The notes under the pieces were generated by a model that was not told the origin of the DNA, ran no database searches, and saw only the letters and a program-made list of their open reading frames with translations. DNA of 64,000 bases from Udeniomyces pyricola (taxonomy: Eukaryota > Basidiomycota > Tremellomycetes > Cystofilobasidiales > Mrakiaceae): assembly GCA_039545295.1 (NCBI GenBank), contig BCIK01000009.1, forward strand, positions 829,859 through 893,858, in the 5' to 3' direction. Made by a program: the position numbers and the translations under genes. Positions 24,191 to 35,145 of the stretch are shown one piece after another (position 1 is the first letter of the stretch; each line of letters starts with the position of its first letter).

Positions 24191-27100
24191 ATGGCTGCAC
24201 CCGCAAACGAACTCGCAGGACTTAGCCTCTCCGAAGCGACCGATCCCAACCTCATTGCCGTCAACTCGACACTCGAGTCCTCAGGAAGCGTACGCAAGCC
24301 CTCGAGGGCGGTTCCGCCGCCACCAACTTCCTCAGGTGGTGATGATACTCTCATCGGTACGTGTGTTAATCACATACGTGTGCTAATCACACGTCGTGTC
24401 CACAGAAATCTCATCAGAGTTCGAGAGACCCTGCTACGGATGGTTCGCCTCATCTAGCACGAGTTCCGTACCCTCGTCGTCATGACGTATGACCAACAAT
24501 CGCGGAGTTGCCTGACCGGCTTCGTAGCACCCTGGGATCACTTCACTGATGGGCTCGCGTCATATGACTTCATTATCCCACACTATACAGTTGCTGCCCC
24601 CGACGCATCTACTTCTACTTCGATGACCGGCAAGAAGCCGAAACGATCACGACCGCCCATTCCGACGGCCTCGCTCCTACACCCGTCCATCTCGTCACTA
24701 CCAAACCATAACTCATCCAACGCACATGTTCTCACGCCGCTTCGGGCCCATTACCTCAAAAAGTTTCTTGTCAACCACCAGTTCATGGATGAGCTTGCCG
24801 TCGTGTCCGACCCAACCATCGGCAGCGACGGTATCGCGAGCCTCGGCGCGCCCTTCAGCCCGTCCAAAGAGCAGGTTCCCGGAGGCCGGGAGGGCGAGAT
24901 GAGACTCAAGGCCCTGCCTGATTTGCCTTTCCTCAAGTTCATGTTTAGACAATTTGTGCTAACGTTCCCGTAGGTACTCATTCTTACCCTGTCAACATCG
25001 TACCCGATAACGTGCCTTGGTGTCTCCTGAGACACGTTATGCTCGCCCATGGATTCTCTCGCTTATCATCTACTGGCTTCCTTTGTCCAATCCACGTGTT
25101 CAAAGCTTCCTCACGTCTGCACCCACCTCATTCTGGCCACAAAAAGTCCAGCCAACACTCGTCCAGTTTCTCTCCCTCTCGCTTTCTCCTTCCTTTATCC
25201 CATACCTCGACGACGATCCTGCCCTCGCATCGGATGCGGCCAAACGACGCAAGATCTTTGACAAGCTCGAGAAGCACATGACACTGCTCTTGGGATCCGC
25301 CATCAAGCTCGAGGGCGGTGAGGAGGTTGTCCGAATCAACCAAGAAGATCTCCGACTGCTAGAGGAAGAGGCCAGGCGAAAGATTGAGAGTAAGGGCGTC
25401 CGGGCCGAGATCGAGGCCGAGAGCGGATTTGAGATTAACGTCATCGGCGTAAGGGACGTCCGAGACAAGGGACGTGTTAGGAGCAAGTCCCATGAGGTAC
25501 GTACTCCTATCATTGGGCGTCCAACTTTGATGCTTGGTTGTAATCTGGATGAATAGTCAGGCCCTCGTTTTCTTTTGGCCTTATATCGTCTTTGGGCTCA
25601 TTTGATTCTCGCGTGCAGGATTTCCTTGTGCGAACTTCCAGGACTGGAATGCCGGACGTCTTTGTCTGGCGTAGGTACGGTGACTTTAGACGACTCTCAG
25701 AAGAGGTATGTTGGGTCCTTTGTCACGTTCGCAAACAGTCGTACTCGGTCAGTGCCGATCGCAATACTAACGGACCACAATTGATTTCGGTGCCAACAGC
25801 TTCGAATCCATCACCCTGACGACGAGATTCGATCCCCACCTCCGAAAGACAAGACGGTCGTCAGCAACCAATCGCACGAAAGAACAGCCTCGTCTGGTCA
25901 ACCGCAATCAACGCGAGCTTATCTCGCCTCCTGGATTCCTGGAACGGGTTCTTCTACCCCTCGGTCCTCTTTCGATGCTGATCTCAACGCCAACGATCCT
26001 TCCTCGACTGCATTCGATCCTTCCCTGCCTCGAACGGGTACTGCGGACTCGGGCTTCAATCCCGGTCAGACTGCGCCCAACCTCACTCGCGAGAAGAACC
26101 GTCTCACGCTTCGATCGTTCCTTCGTACTCTTCTGTCTTCGCCCAACATTGCCAACTCGGCCGTGTTGCGATCTTTCCTTCTTTCTGGACCATCTACGCT
26201 GACGCCCTCCGAAGTTGCCGATGCCCGAAGGAGGGAAGACGCAGATCGCGTTCGGGAAGAAGGCCGCAAGACGTTCAAGCGCGAGGCGGAGAAGCGGGTC
26301 GAGGATCTCCGGGAGAGTATCCGGCAAATGAGGGAGGAGATGATTGGTAAAGGCGGAATCCGTGGTGTCTTTGAGATTGTCAAGACGACGAGCCGAGTCG
26401 AAGATCTCCCAGAAGGCTACCGAAAGGTTCTTGAATACGGACGCATCTCGTTAGTCGTCTCGTCTCGTTTTTGTCCTCCCCACGTGGGAGGATCTGAGGT
26501 TTTGCGCCATTCCTGATGACTTCTTCCTTTTTTTTTCAGTCTCGCTGCGGCCATCTTCCATACCTTTGTCGCCTCGGACGATGCCTCGACGACTCTGGTC
26601 AACCTCAAACGACTCCACGGGCTCATGCCTTACTTTGTCCTCAAGGGAATCCTCAAAGTCAGCAATCCAATGGCCATGATTCGAAGTAAGCCCTTTCGTC
26701 CATAGAGTTCACGTTACATCATTTTGAAGTGTTACAGTAAAGCGTACCAATATTATGCATTCGATGGAATTCTTCTTCCTTTTAGGTATTCTCGACCTCT
26801 TCCTCGCCCGGCCTTTTGGAGGTCAAAGTCTCATTCAGAGGTGAGAGCGCATGCACACATTCCATCCTTCATCGGAGAGTCCTTTGACACGACTGACTTG
26901 CGATATTTTCATCCACCTCGCGTTTGGACCGCACATATAGAATGTGCACGACCTCGCTCAACGACGACATGCGAGATCTTCAGGAACAGATCGACATCAT
27001 CAGTGAGAAGATCGGCGACATGGAGCTCTGCGAGAAGATTAAGCAGTTCGTCATTGCTCCGACCGAGATTCAGCAGATCTTCAAGCACGACGCCGGTTAG

Positions 27101-29139
27101 TCGCTTGCTGCTTGGATGTTTTCTTAGCCACAGCTTTTCGATTGACGCGTTCTTGGGCTGATGACAAGCCTTTCTTTAACATGGGTCATAACTTACAGAG
27201 GCAGAAGGTATTGATATCATTGCCGTCATCCTCCGATCGCCTGATGCTCCGGCACTCTCTCGCCCGCAGATGATGCGCGTCATCCGAGCGCATCGCGCCT
27301 ACGCCGAGTACAAGAACGACAAGGCCGAATTGAGCGACTCGGACGACGACGAGGGTCCGGAAAAGGAAGAAGGCTGGCTATTCGTCGATCTCAATCACCT
27401 CATGAAGCTGTACGCGAGGCTGAGGGAGAAGGAGAGGATGGTTGCGCTCATCTTTGAGGTTCGTGCTACTTGCGTGTTCCTTGTGTGAATTTGGGACGTT
27501 GACGTCGATCGTGGGATACTTGCATATAGTGTCTTGGGATGAGATGGCTCATCGTGTTCCTTTCGCTCTCTCTTACCCTCTTCTTCCCAACAGGGAGCGA
27601 CCGCCGAGCTTCTGAAGGACATTATCACCATCTTTTACGCTCCGCTCGCCCAAGTCTACAAGGCGGCGAGCATCGCCGACTCGCTCGGAGACTTGCAGGC
27701 ATTCGTCAATGATTTGATCAAGACCGTCGAGCAGGTTGAAGAATGTGCGTCGAGGCGATTCGGCTCTTTCTCTCTCCCCCTTTTATGATTACCCAATCAA
27801 AGGAGATCATCGCGCTGACATGGACTGATCTTTGTTGACGTGCTTGCCGTATTCTTGCATGACAGTGAGCTCCGAGGATCCCTCGCGAACCGTTCAGACA
27901 TTCATCGATCTTGTCGAGCGCCACGAGCAAGCCTTCTACACCTTTGTCCACAAGGTTCATTCCAAAGGTTCCACCCTCTTCACCTCGCTCATGAACTGGA
28001 TCGAGCTCTTCCTTGACTTTGTGCGAGATGGACTTCCGCCTGATATTCCGACTAAGCTCGATCTCGAAGTCCTTCTCCCTCACTCTGGACCGGAGCGAGC
28101 GGAGCTCCTTAAGGAGGTCGATTCGATTGCTGTGTATCACTATAAGCTCAAGGTCGCCCATGAAGGGAGGGTTCGGCGCAAGTTCCTTCGCGACGGAGGC
28201 AAGGCCAACGAGGATGCTGAGGGGGACGAAGAGCAAGCATTGGTAGACTCTCTGGTGGACAACCTTAGCTTTGGAAGTACGATGCGGGGCGATGCGGCGG
28301 AGATTGCCGAGGAGGAGAGTAGCGAGGGAGAGGATGAATCTGATGAGTCGGACGACGAGCAAAGTGGAAGGGATTCCAACGAGGCTTTGGCATCGATGCC
28401 CCCGCCTTCCAAATCTAGCTCTCCCTCGAACGTAGCCCCGACGATCGGTCCATCCTCTTCGCTACGACCGGTCGCTGCGTCGCCCAACAAGAAGATTCTT
28501 GGCGTGCCGATCCCTCACCGACATCACAAAGACAAAGACGCTCCCGGATTGGCTGCTGGCGGTGGTGGTCCTGTTGGAAGTGCTCAAGCCCGCCACCTCC
28601 CGGGCCATCCACCCAAGAATCTCGGCGGCGCCGAAGATGGCCTCTACAGCAAGAAAGAACAGAGTCGACATGTTAAGAAGAAGGGCAAAGTTGCGATTGA
28701 TCCTCCGACAATTCGCCAGTTGCCCTCGCTACTGCCGTTGTTTGTCGAAATGGTGCGTTTTTTTGTTGTTGCTCTTTTTCTTTTTGCCTCACTGTTTGGG
28801 GGTTTGCGAAGTATTTTCTTTCTTTCTTTTTCTATTGCCCTCTGCTGTCTCTTGGTTCGGATGAATGAGGGCGGTGGTTTTCCAATCACGCACATATGAC
28901 CACGCAAAGCTAAAAACCCTCTGTCCCCCCCCCCCCCTCTTCCCTTTCTCTCACATCCCCCCTTTTGTTTCCTTTTTAATTCCACATCCGTACCTCATAT
29001 ATACCTTCAACCCAACCTAATCCAACACAACCTCCATCGGGATGCAACATTTTTTTTTTCCTTCTAAATCATATCCTTCCAGGTCCGGCCGATGCTCGTC
29101 GTCTCCAAGCTCGACACCGGTGATCCCAACCATCTCTAA
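24191..29139 (+). CDS. PXB + PX domain protein, yeast YPR097W (Lec1) type
   Basis: Peripheral membrane protein thought to bind phosphoinositides and act in lipid homeostasis or membrane traffic. The order is a disordered N-terminus (ATG 24191, MAAPANELAGLSLSEATDPN), then the PX-associated domain with LTPLRAHYLKKFLVNHQFMD (24739-24800) and [20 protein letters not shown] (25170-25230). A split PX region reads EINVIGVRDVRDKGRVRSKS, DFLVRTSRTGMPDVFVWRRY and GDFRRLSEE (25430-25700). A DUF3818-like C-terminal half follows: NRLTLRSFLRTLLSSPNIAN, LLSGPSTLTPSEVADARRRE, PMAMIRSILDLFLARPFGGQ, LFVDLNHLMKLYARLREKER, LLPLFVEM. A short last exon VRPMLVVSKLDTGDPNHL ends at the TAA 29137-29139. At least ten introns. 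The joins between 24356 and 24600 are uncertain, so the first 60 residues are tentative. An acidic tract and Ser/Pro linker lie at 28300-28480. Confidence 0.88.
24358..24391 (+). repeat. tandem 17-bp duplication inside the first intron of the PX gene
   Basis: Two adjacent copies of TACGTGTG(T/C)TAATCACA (24358-24374 and 24375-24391, one difference). The first copy contains the donor GTACGT; both contain a TAATCAC word resembling a branch site. Confidence 0.6.
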
Positions 29140-30217
29140 AGAGACAAAAAAAGGGGAGGGGGGGGGGAAGTAGGAAAGGAGACGATTGACCTACCTCTCT
29201 ACCTTTCCTCCCTTCTCCTTCTCTATAGGCCTCCCTCTATACTCATACACGCCCCCTAGCCAGGGTTTCATCGCTCCTGAGCGGCCTCTTCCTCTTATAT
29301 CTTGATTTGGATCGCTTCGATCCGATCGATCCCTTCAGTCGAGTCTGGTTTTTTCTTCTTCTCTTTTTGTGTGTGTGTGTGTGTGTGTTCTGTTTCCTAC
29401 TTGTTCTCATCTTCCCCCCCCCCCCCCCCCTCCCCGCCCCCTCCTCTTAATTATCCTTCCTTTTCTTCCTTTGTCTCAGGGATTTTTCTTTTCTTTCTCT
29501 TCTTTTTCTTTCTTCTCATTTTTCATATATACAGCTCTTGTTGATATGGTTGACCTGCTATTTGATCGACAAACCATGCAAACTCCGAGCTCGGGCCCGG
29601 GGCTTAAAAAAATCGAGGACGTCCGTACGTTCCGAGACAACGAAAAAAAAAAAAACATGATCGAAACAAAGAAAGGAAAAGAAAAGGGAATCAATGGAAA
29701 CGAGGAAGAAGAAGAAAAAAAAAAAAACGCCTGAAAAAGCGATGAAAAGGCGACGAGAGAATTGAGAGAGGTAGAGAGAAAGGAACGGAACACATAATAG
29801 ATGAGAAAGCGGAGAAGGGAGGGAAAACGAGAAGGGGGGGGGGGGGGAGGGGGGATCGAGAAAGGGGGAGGACTGAGGTTGCAAAAGAAGAAAAGAAGAA
29901 AGAGAAAAAAAAAAACATCTCCGTTTGTAGAACCAAGGGGAAGAAAAGACAGCACCAAGAACCAAAGGAAGAAGGAAAAAAAAGTAAAAAAGAAAGTAAC
30001 GATTCATTCGGATGACGGTGCACATCATTGCCCTTTTTTTTCCCCATCTATCTTCCCCCCCCCCCTCCTCCCCCCTCTTTCTCCTCCTCTATCTCTTAAC
30101 CCTCTCACCTTCATTATCCTACTCTTCCCAACTCCCGCCCATCTTTCCTTTCCTTTCCTCCCTTCCGTTCGTTCGGGGTGATCGTCCCTTAATCGGTTTT
30201 CCTTCTCTCTCTCTCTT

Positions 30218-30253
<36 letters not shown>

Positions 30254-30261
30254 TCTTACTC
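29140..30261. other. convergent low-complexity region between the PX gene and the UBP gene
   Basis: No gene supported. Contains G, C, A and T homopolymers, a (GT)n run (29370-29388), C tracts near 29417 and 30057, a G tract near 29826, A tracts (29640-29730) and a (CTCTCTTT)n microsatellite (30205-30260) running up to the UBP stop codon. Long open frames are composition artefacts. Confidence 0.55.
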
Positions 30262-33200
30262 CTACTGAACCCTCTCGTAGAACAAAAGGTACGCACACCG
30301 TTCCCTCCCTCCAATCTCACCACTGACGCCCGCTTGAGCGGCACTCTCACTGACGCAAACGTCTTCGACCCCAACGGGAGTGACGAGGTCGTCGTCGACA
30401 TGAAGCCATTGTTGCCGACTGCTGCTCGAACCCGAAGAAGAAGAAGAGGAGGGGGATTGGGAAAGGACGGCAGAGGTGTAGTGACCGGAGGAAACGGTCG
30501 GTCCATGGTGGTAGACGACACCAAAGAGCTTGTAGAGAACCGCTGTTGAGGTCTGGTGAGCCAGGGAGATGGTTTCTAGAGAGAGAGAGAGAAGCAGAAG
30601 AAGAAGCGAAGCGAGAAACGTGGCGGAGAAGGAAGAGGAAAGGGGGACGGGGAAAGGTCGAAGAGTCGAAAAGAAGACGCAGGGCGTACGTGAGTAAGGA
30701 AAAGAAGAAAGAAAGAAAGCAAAGAGGAGGCAATAAAATAAAAATTTTCAAAATAAAAATAAATGGAGAGTAAAAGCTCTATCTCACCTTTTGGGATCTT
30801 CAACTCGGGTCCGTACCCGACGACTTTCCCCATCTTCCTCGCGCCCATCCTCCCACCTTCTTCTCCCCCACTCCACCCGAACCGTTTGAGATGAAGGACC
30901 AAGACCTTTGGGCAACTTTCCAAGACGCACGTCTTTTCGGCTTCGGCCTTGCCGCGTCCGCCGGGGAGGGAGACGCCGTGGATGATCTCGGGCTTGGTGA
31001 GGTTGCGAATGGCGTCGGGGATCGACGCAATGTAACCCGGGTGAATGTCGAGTTGCAGAGGTGAGAAGGGCTCGATCGTGATGGAGGGCTTGAGCGAAGG
31101 CATAGAGGGCGTGAGAAGTGTCGATCGAAGGGTACCCGTGAAAAGGTTTGTGATGGAAGAAGGCCGAGATTCCGTCTAAAAAGGTCGATTAGTGGTTCGA
31201 GGAGAAAAAACACACACACACACACAAGCGTTCATCGAGGATCAGTTTACAGGGTTCTCTTTTTTTTCCAAAGAAAACAAAAATAAGAGGGGGGGGGGGG
31301 GTTTAAACGTACAGTTTTGAGCAAGCTCGCCTTGTTCTTCTTTCCAACCTCCATCCAGCCACTCGCATCTCCACCCCCGCTCGATCGCGCACTCGATGCC
31401 GCCGCCGCCGCACCCTTACTTCCACCAACGTCATCCTCATCATTCCTCTGCCCAGCGATCCTAACGCCTTCCTCCGCCTTGCCAACGCCCCTGCCTCCAC
31501 CGACCCTCTCTCGATCCGCCAAAGGCTGCCGCGCAAGGAGACTCAGAACCTCCTCATGGAGCGTGTTGAGGAAGAACCCGAGAAACTCTTCGGCGTCCTC
31601 TTGGTGACCGTGGCGCATGAAGGAAAAGCGCGAAATGCGTGAGAGCGCGAGGTACACGGACTCGGGAACGAAAGCTTCCGTTTTTGAGTCGTCAGAAGAA
31701 GCAGTGTCGGTAAAGGAGACAGGAATCGAAGGAAGACCACCCGTCGAGCTCGGAGGATAAGCAGGCGTCGACTTTCCGTTGGAGGAAGCTGCCGAAGAGG
31801 ACGAGGCTTTGCCGTTGGTTAGCCCTGTCGCCGCAGCTCCAGCCTTGGAAGTAGGCGGTGGGAAAGCCGTCGTCGAGCTCATGGGAGGCAGAGGAGCAGC
31901 CGGTCCCCCCTCTGAACTCGGCGTAAACTCGCGCAGAAAGAGAATCATCGCGTCCACCAACGGATACTCGCCCGCGAGATCGGCCGGGAGGAGCTGCGAG
32001 ATGAGCGAAAAGAGGTTGTAGAACGCGGGCGTAAAGAGAAGGACCTGAAGGATCGAGTTGACGAAGCAGAGGTTGCCTCGGTTGATGAGCCCTCGCGGCG
32101 TCACGCTTCGGGGACCCGCCAGAGGCGACGTCGATGCTTGGGAGGTAGAAGCGTTGCCGGTCGAGGTGAGGGAGCTGCTGCCGCTGCCAGACGCCACTGG
32201 ATGCTGGTAAAACTCGCCAGGGGCGGCACCGACGGCGAGCAACTGGGCAAGCGACGATGACTTGGGTCGTCTTTGAGGACCATTAGTAGACGAAGAACCT
32301 CCTCGCGTCGAGGGGCCAGACGACGACGATGACGATGCTTGGGCGTTGGGAGCGGCCGCAGGCTTGGTAACTGAAGGAGGAGGGCGAAGAAGAGCAGCCC
32401 AAGAGGTCGGTGGCTTCTTGACGGGAGGAGGCGTGGGTGCAGGAGGGGGAGTAGGAGCAACAATGGGAGTGGATGTCGGAGTTGAGGCAGGAAGGTTGAC
32501 GGACGAGGACGTCGGGGTGGTGGCTGCGTCTTCAGTTTTAGGGGTGGATGAAACGGATGGCGCCGTCGTCGGTATCGTCGAGTCGGTTACGGACGACGAC
32601 GATGAGGCAGAGGAAGGAACCGAGACCTGCTTGAGGTCGGCCGCCGGCTGAGGCGCGGGTTTGGACGGTAGCGACGACGCGGTAGGCTTTGGATGCGATG
32701 ACGAAGGCGAAGACGGGGTGGAGGCAGGCACAGCAGCAGCAGCAGAGGACGAGGCGGAAGTCGAGGCACCGGTCAAAGGGGCAGATGAAGGTGGACAAGG
32801 CGAGATAGGGGAAGAAGACGAAGACAAAGAGGGAGGAGAAGGAGTAGCAGGGATAGATGATACAGTCTGGGGCACAACGGGAGAAGAAGAAGGCTGAACC
32901 GCGGCAAACGTCGAGGGAGACGCAGTCGAAGCCATCGAGGGTATACTGACTGCCGGAGCGTCCGAAGGAGCCGGTGCCGAGGAAAGAGGAGGAGCAGATG
33001 AAGCCGGCGGCGGTGGCGTTGACTGGACGATGTCGGGCGTGACTTGAACGGCGATCGGTTCATTTCGACTCGTCGGATCGGGATGACGGCTGGTTGATTG
33101 GACGGTTGCCGAGCCAGACGATGATGCAGAAGGTGCGGTTCCCGATTTTTTGTCGCCTCCGAAAGCGAGGTCTTGATCTCCTTTGCCCTTGCGCTCGCGA

Positions 33201-34313
33201 CGACCCCCTTGCTGGGACCCACTCCCGCTCGGCCGACTCAGGTCGTCGCCCTCATCCCAAACGGCGGTCCCAAACTTGAACTGTTCTGGTACGGTGATGC
33301 GGGTAGAGATGGTGAGCGGTGGGGCCAGCAATGGGTTAGACGGACGTTGGTGCGTAAAGTACCAAGATGTGGCATAAAGTGCGCGTGACGAGGCGGGCGG
33401 TGGAGAGGAAGGGGTGGCTGCTGATTGGGAAGGGGTCTGAGTGATGAGCGCTGAAGGATGAGCGATTGGTCAGGAAGGGACAAGGGACAGGCGTGGAAAC
33501 GGGTTGCAAAGTCAGTCTGTGTGATCTAGTGTGGGTGGACAGAGAGATGTGATGGGTTGGTTGCGAGTTGCTTTGAATGCGAAACGAGATGAAAAGATTG
33601 CAGGATGGATGGAGGAGAGCATTTAATCTGGAAGGGTGATGGTGAGTGAGGCCAGGGATGGAGACGACGTCCGAGTCCAAGCAAGACATCAAGAGGCCGC
33701 CGGGCTTGACGTTCTTGACCTCTCTCGCTGCCGCAATCGACGTTTTGGGACGGACAATATATGCTGTTCGTTTGGGTGTATTGAAGGAGATGAGGGATTT
33801 CGTCGTTTGGAGGCTTACGTTCAGATGAGTTTGAAGGGCCTGCTTCCGGTTGGTGTTGCGGTGGAGCTGAGGGGGCGACGTATGGAGGTGCTAGAGGAGG
33901 ATTCCCCGATGAACGCGCGACCAGGCGAAAGTGAAGATCCAAGAACAAAAAAAAAAAGAAAAAAAAGGGTGAGCAGGCATTGAGCGGTATGTCAGTTTAG
34001 GACCAGGGGAAGATGAGGGTTCAATAAGAAGAGGAGGACAAGGAAGATGGGCGACGTGGTTGATTTAGTGGATATGCACAGAGGGGAATTGATCAAGCTA
34101 GGCAAGCGAGTCGTGTGGATGGGATGACGACTGGATGGATGGATGATGCCCCTCGTGCAGCCACCCCTCCTTGCATTCACTGGACACTCGACCGACGCGT
34201 CTGTGGAACGTCTGGCTTGATCCATGACAAACGATGAGAAATAGACCACGCCCACACGGACCTATGGTGGCATACGAAGGAGCTGGCGGCGGATGCGAGT
34301 AGTCTGACGACAT
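30262..34313 (-). CDS. UBP3: ubiquitin carboxyl-terminal hydrolase, UBP3/USP10 type
   Basis: Cysteine protease removing ubiquitin from substrates; the yeast orthologue acts with Bre5 in COPII traffic, ribophagy and stress. The catalytic domain starts at about 32120 with RGLINRGNLCFVNSILQVLL (Cys box, GNxCFxN). It continues ISRFSFMRHGHQEDAEEFLG (QEDAxEF box, about 31610), DIHPGYIASIPDAI and CPKVLVLHLKRFGWSGGEE (about 30900), GVVYHHGPSVSGGHYTSAVL (His box) and WLHVDDDLVTPVGVEDV, ending AYLLFYERVQ at TAG 30262-30264. Cys, His and Asp residues are all present. The exon from 33450 holds GTAVWDEGDD followed by about 400 residues of Ser/Pro/Thr/Ala-rich disordered sequence. First exon (ATG 34311-34313) MSSDYSHPPPAPSYATI; the joins between 34262 and 33450 are tentative. 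Confidence 0.9.
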
Positions 34314-35145
34314 CTCGCGAGGGTGAGAGAGAGAAGAGTGAGAAGGGAGAGGGAGAGAGCGCGCAAAGGGACGATGAGGATGGAGGAGGGAACGGTGGCT
34401 TAGTGGCTGGGCTGGCCAAGTGTGGGTTGTGGGTGGATGAGGGGGGGGAGGGATGGGGGGAGGGATGGGGAGGATGACGAGGCGAGCGATGAGGCTGGAG
34501 GGAGGTTATTGAGTGGGAAAGAAGTTGAGGACAAGGACAAGGAAGGACAAGGAGAAGAAAGACAACAGGTCCAGCGATCCAACAGAGTCAGTCAGCTCAG
34601 CAGCAGGCCAACAGTCGTCCAAGAAAGAAAGAGTTGATTGCAACCGTCATCGACCTCGAGGATTGTATATTGTACAGTCATGTCATTTATAGAGATATAC
34701 ATAGATACATAGATGCATAGATACAGATAGATACATAGATACATAAATATTCTCATCAACAATTATTATACTCCATTTCACTCCGTCATATCCATCATCC
34801 ATCCTCACCTCGACAACCACATAGTCATTCATTATTACCTCAGTCACAACCATCACATACTCAGTAGGAGAGAAAGAGACGAGAGCACTAGGTGAAGAGA
34901 AAGAATAATAAACCCCAGATGGACCGTGAAGCTATAGAGGAGGATAAAAGTGATGGCAAAAAAGGGTTTCCATTTGCTTTTTTCCAACTTGGATGGATTT
35001 GGGTGGGTTCAGTTTGGATGGACTCGCTGTGAATCTTTGTGCATCCACCAACTTCATCCCTTCCCCCCCTCCCTTCCTCTTCCCCCTCCACCGCCCCCGC
35101 CACACCTACACCCACACCCACACCTACATCCACACCCACATCACA
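34314..35145. promoter_or_regulatory. divergent UBP / NOP1 intergenic region with ATAGATAC microsatellite
   Basis: Holds both promoters. G-rich and purine-rich near the UBP start; an ATAGATACATAGATGC-type imperfect repeat at about 34690-34750; C/A-rich NOP1 leader with CACACC repeats (35098-35145). No gene seen. Confidence 0.5.

Noticed and set aside
29302..30181. Several pyrimidine- or purine-rich open frames between the PX and UBP genes
   Set aside because: Low-complexity composition without domains; consistent with UTRs of convergent genes.
32346..33279. Plus-strand open frames opposite the UBP Ser/Pro-rich exon
   Set aside because: Antisense shadows of the repetitive coding sequence; the minus strand continues into an intact UBP domain.
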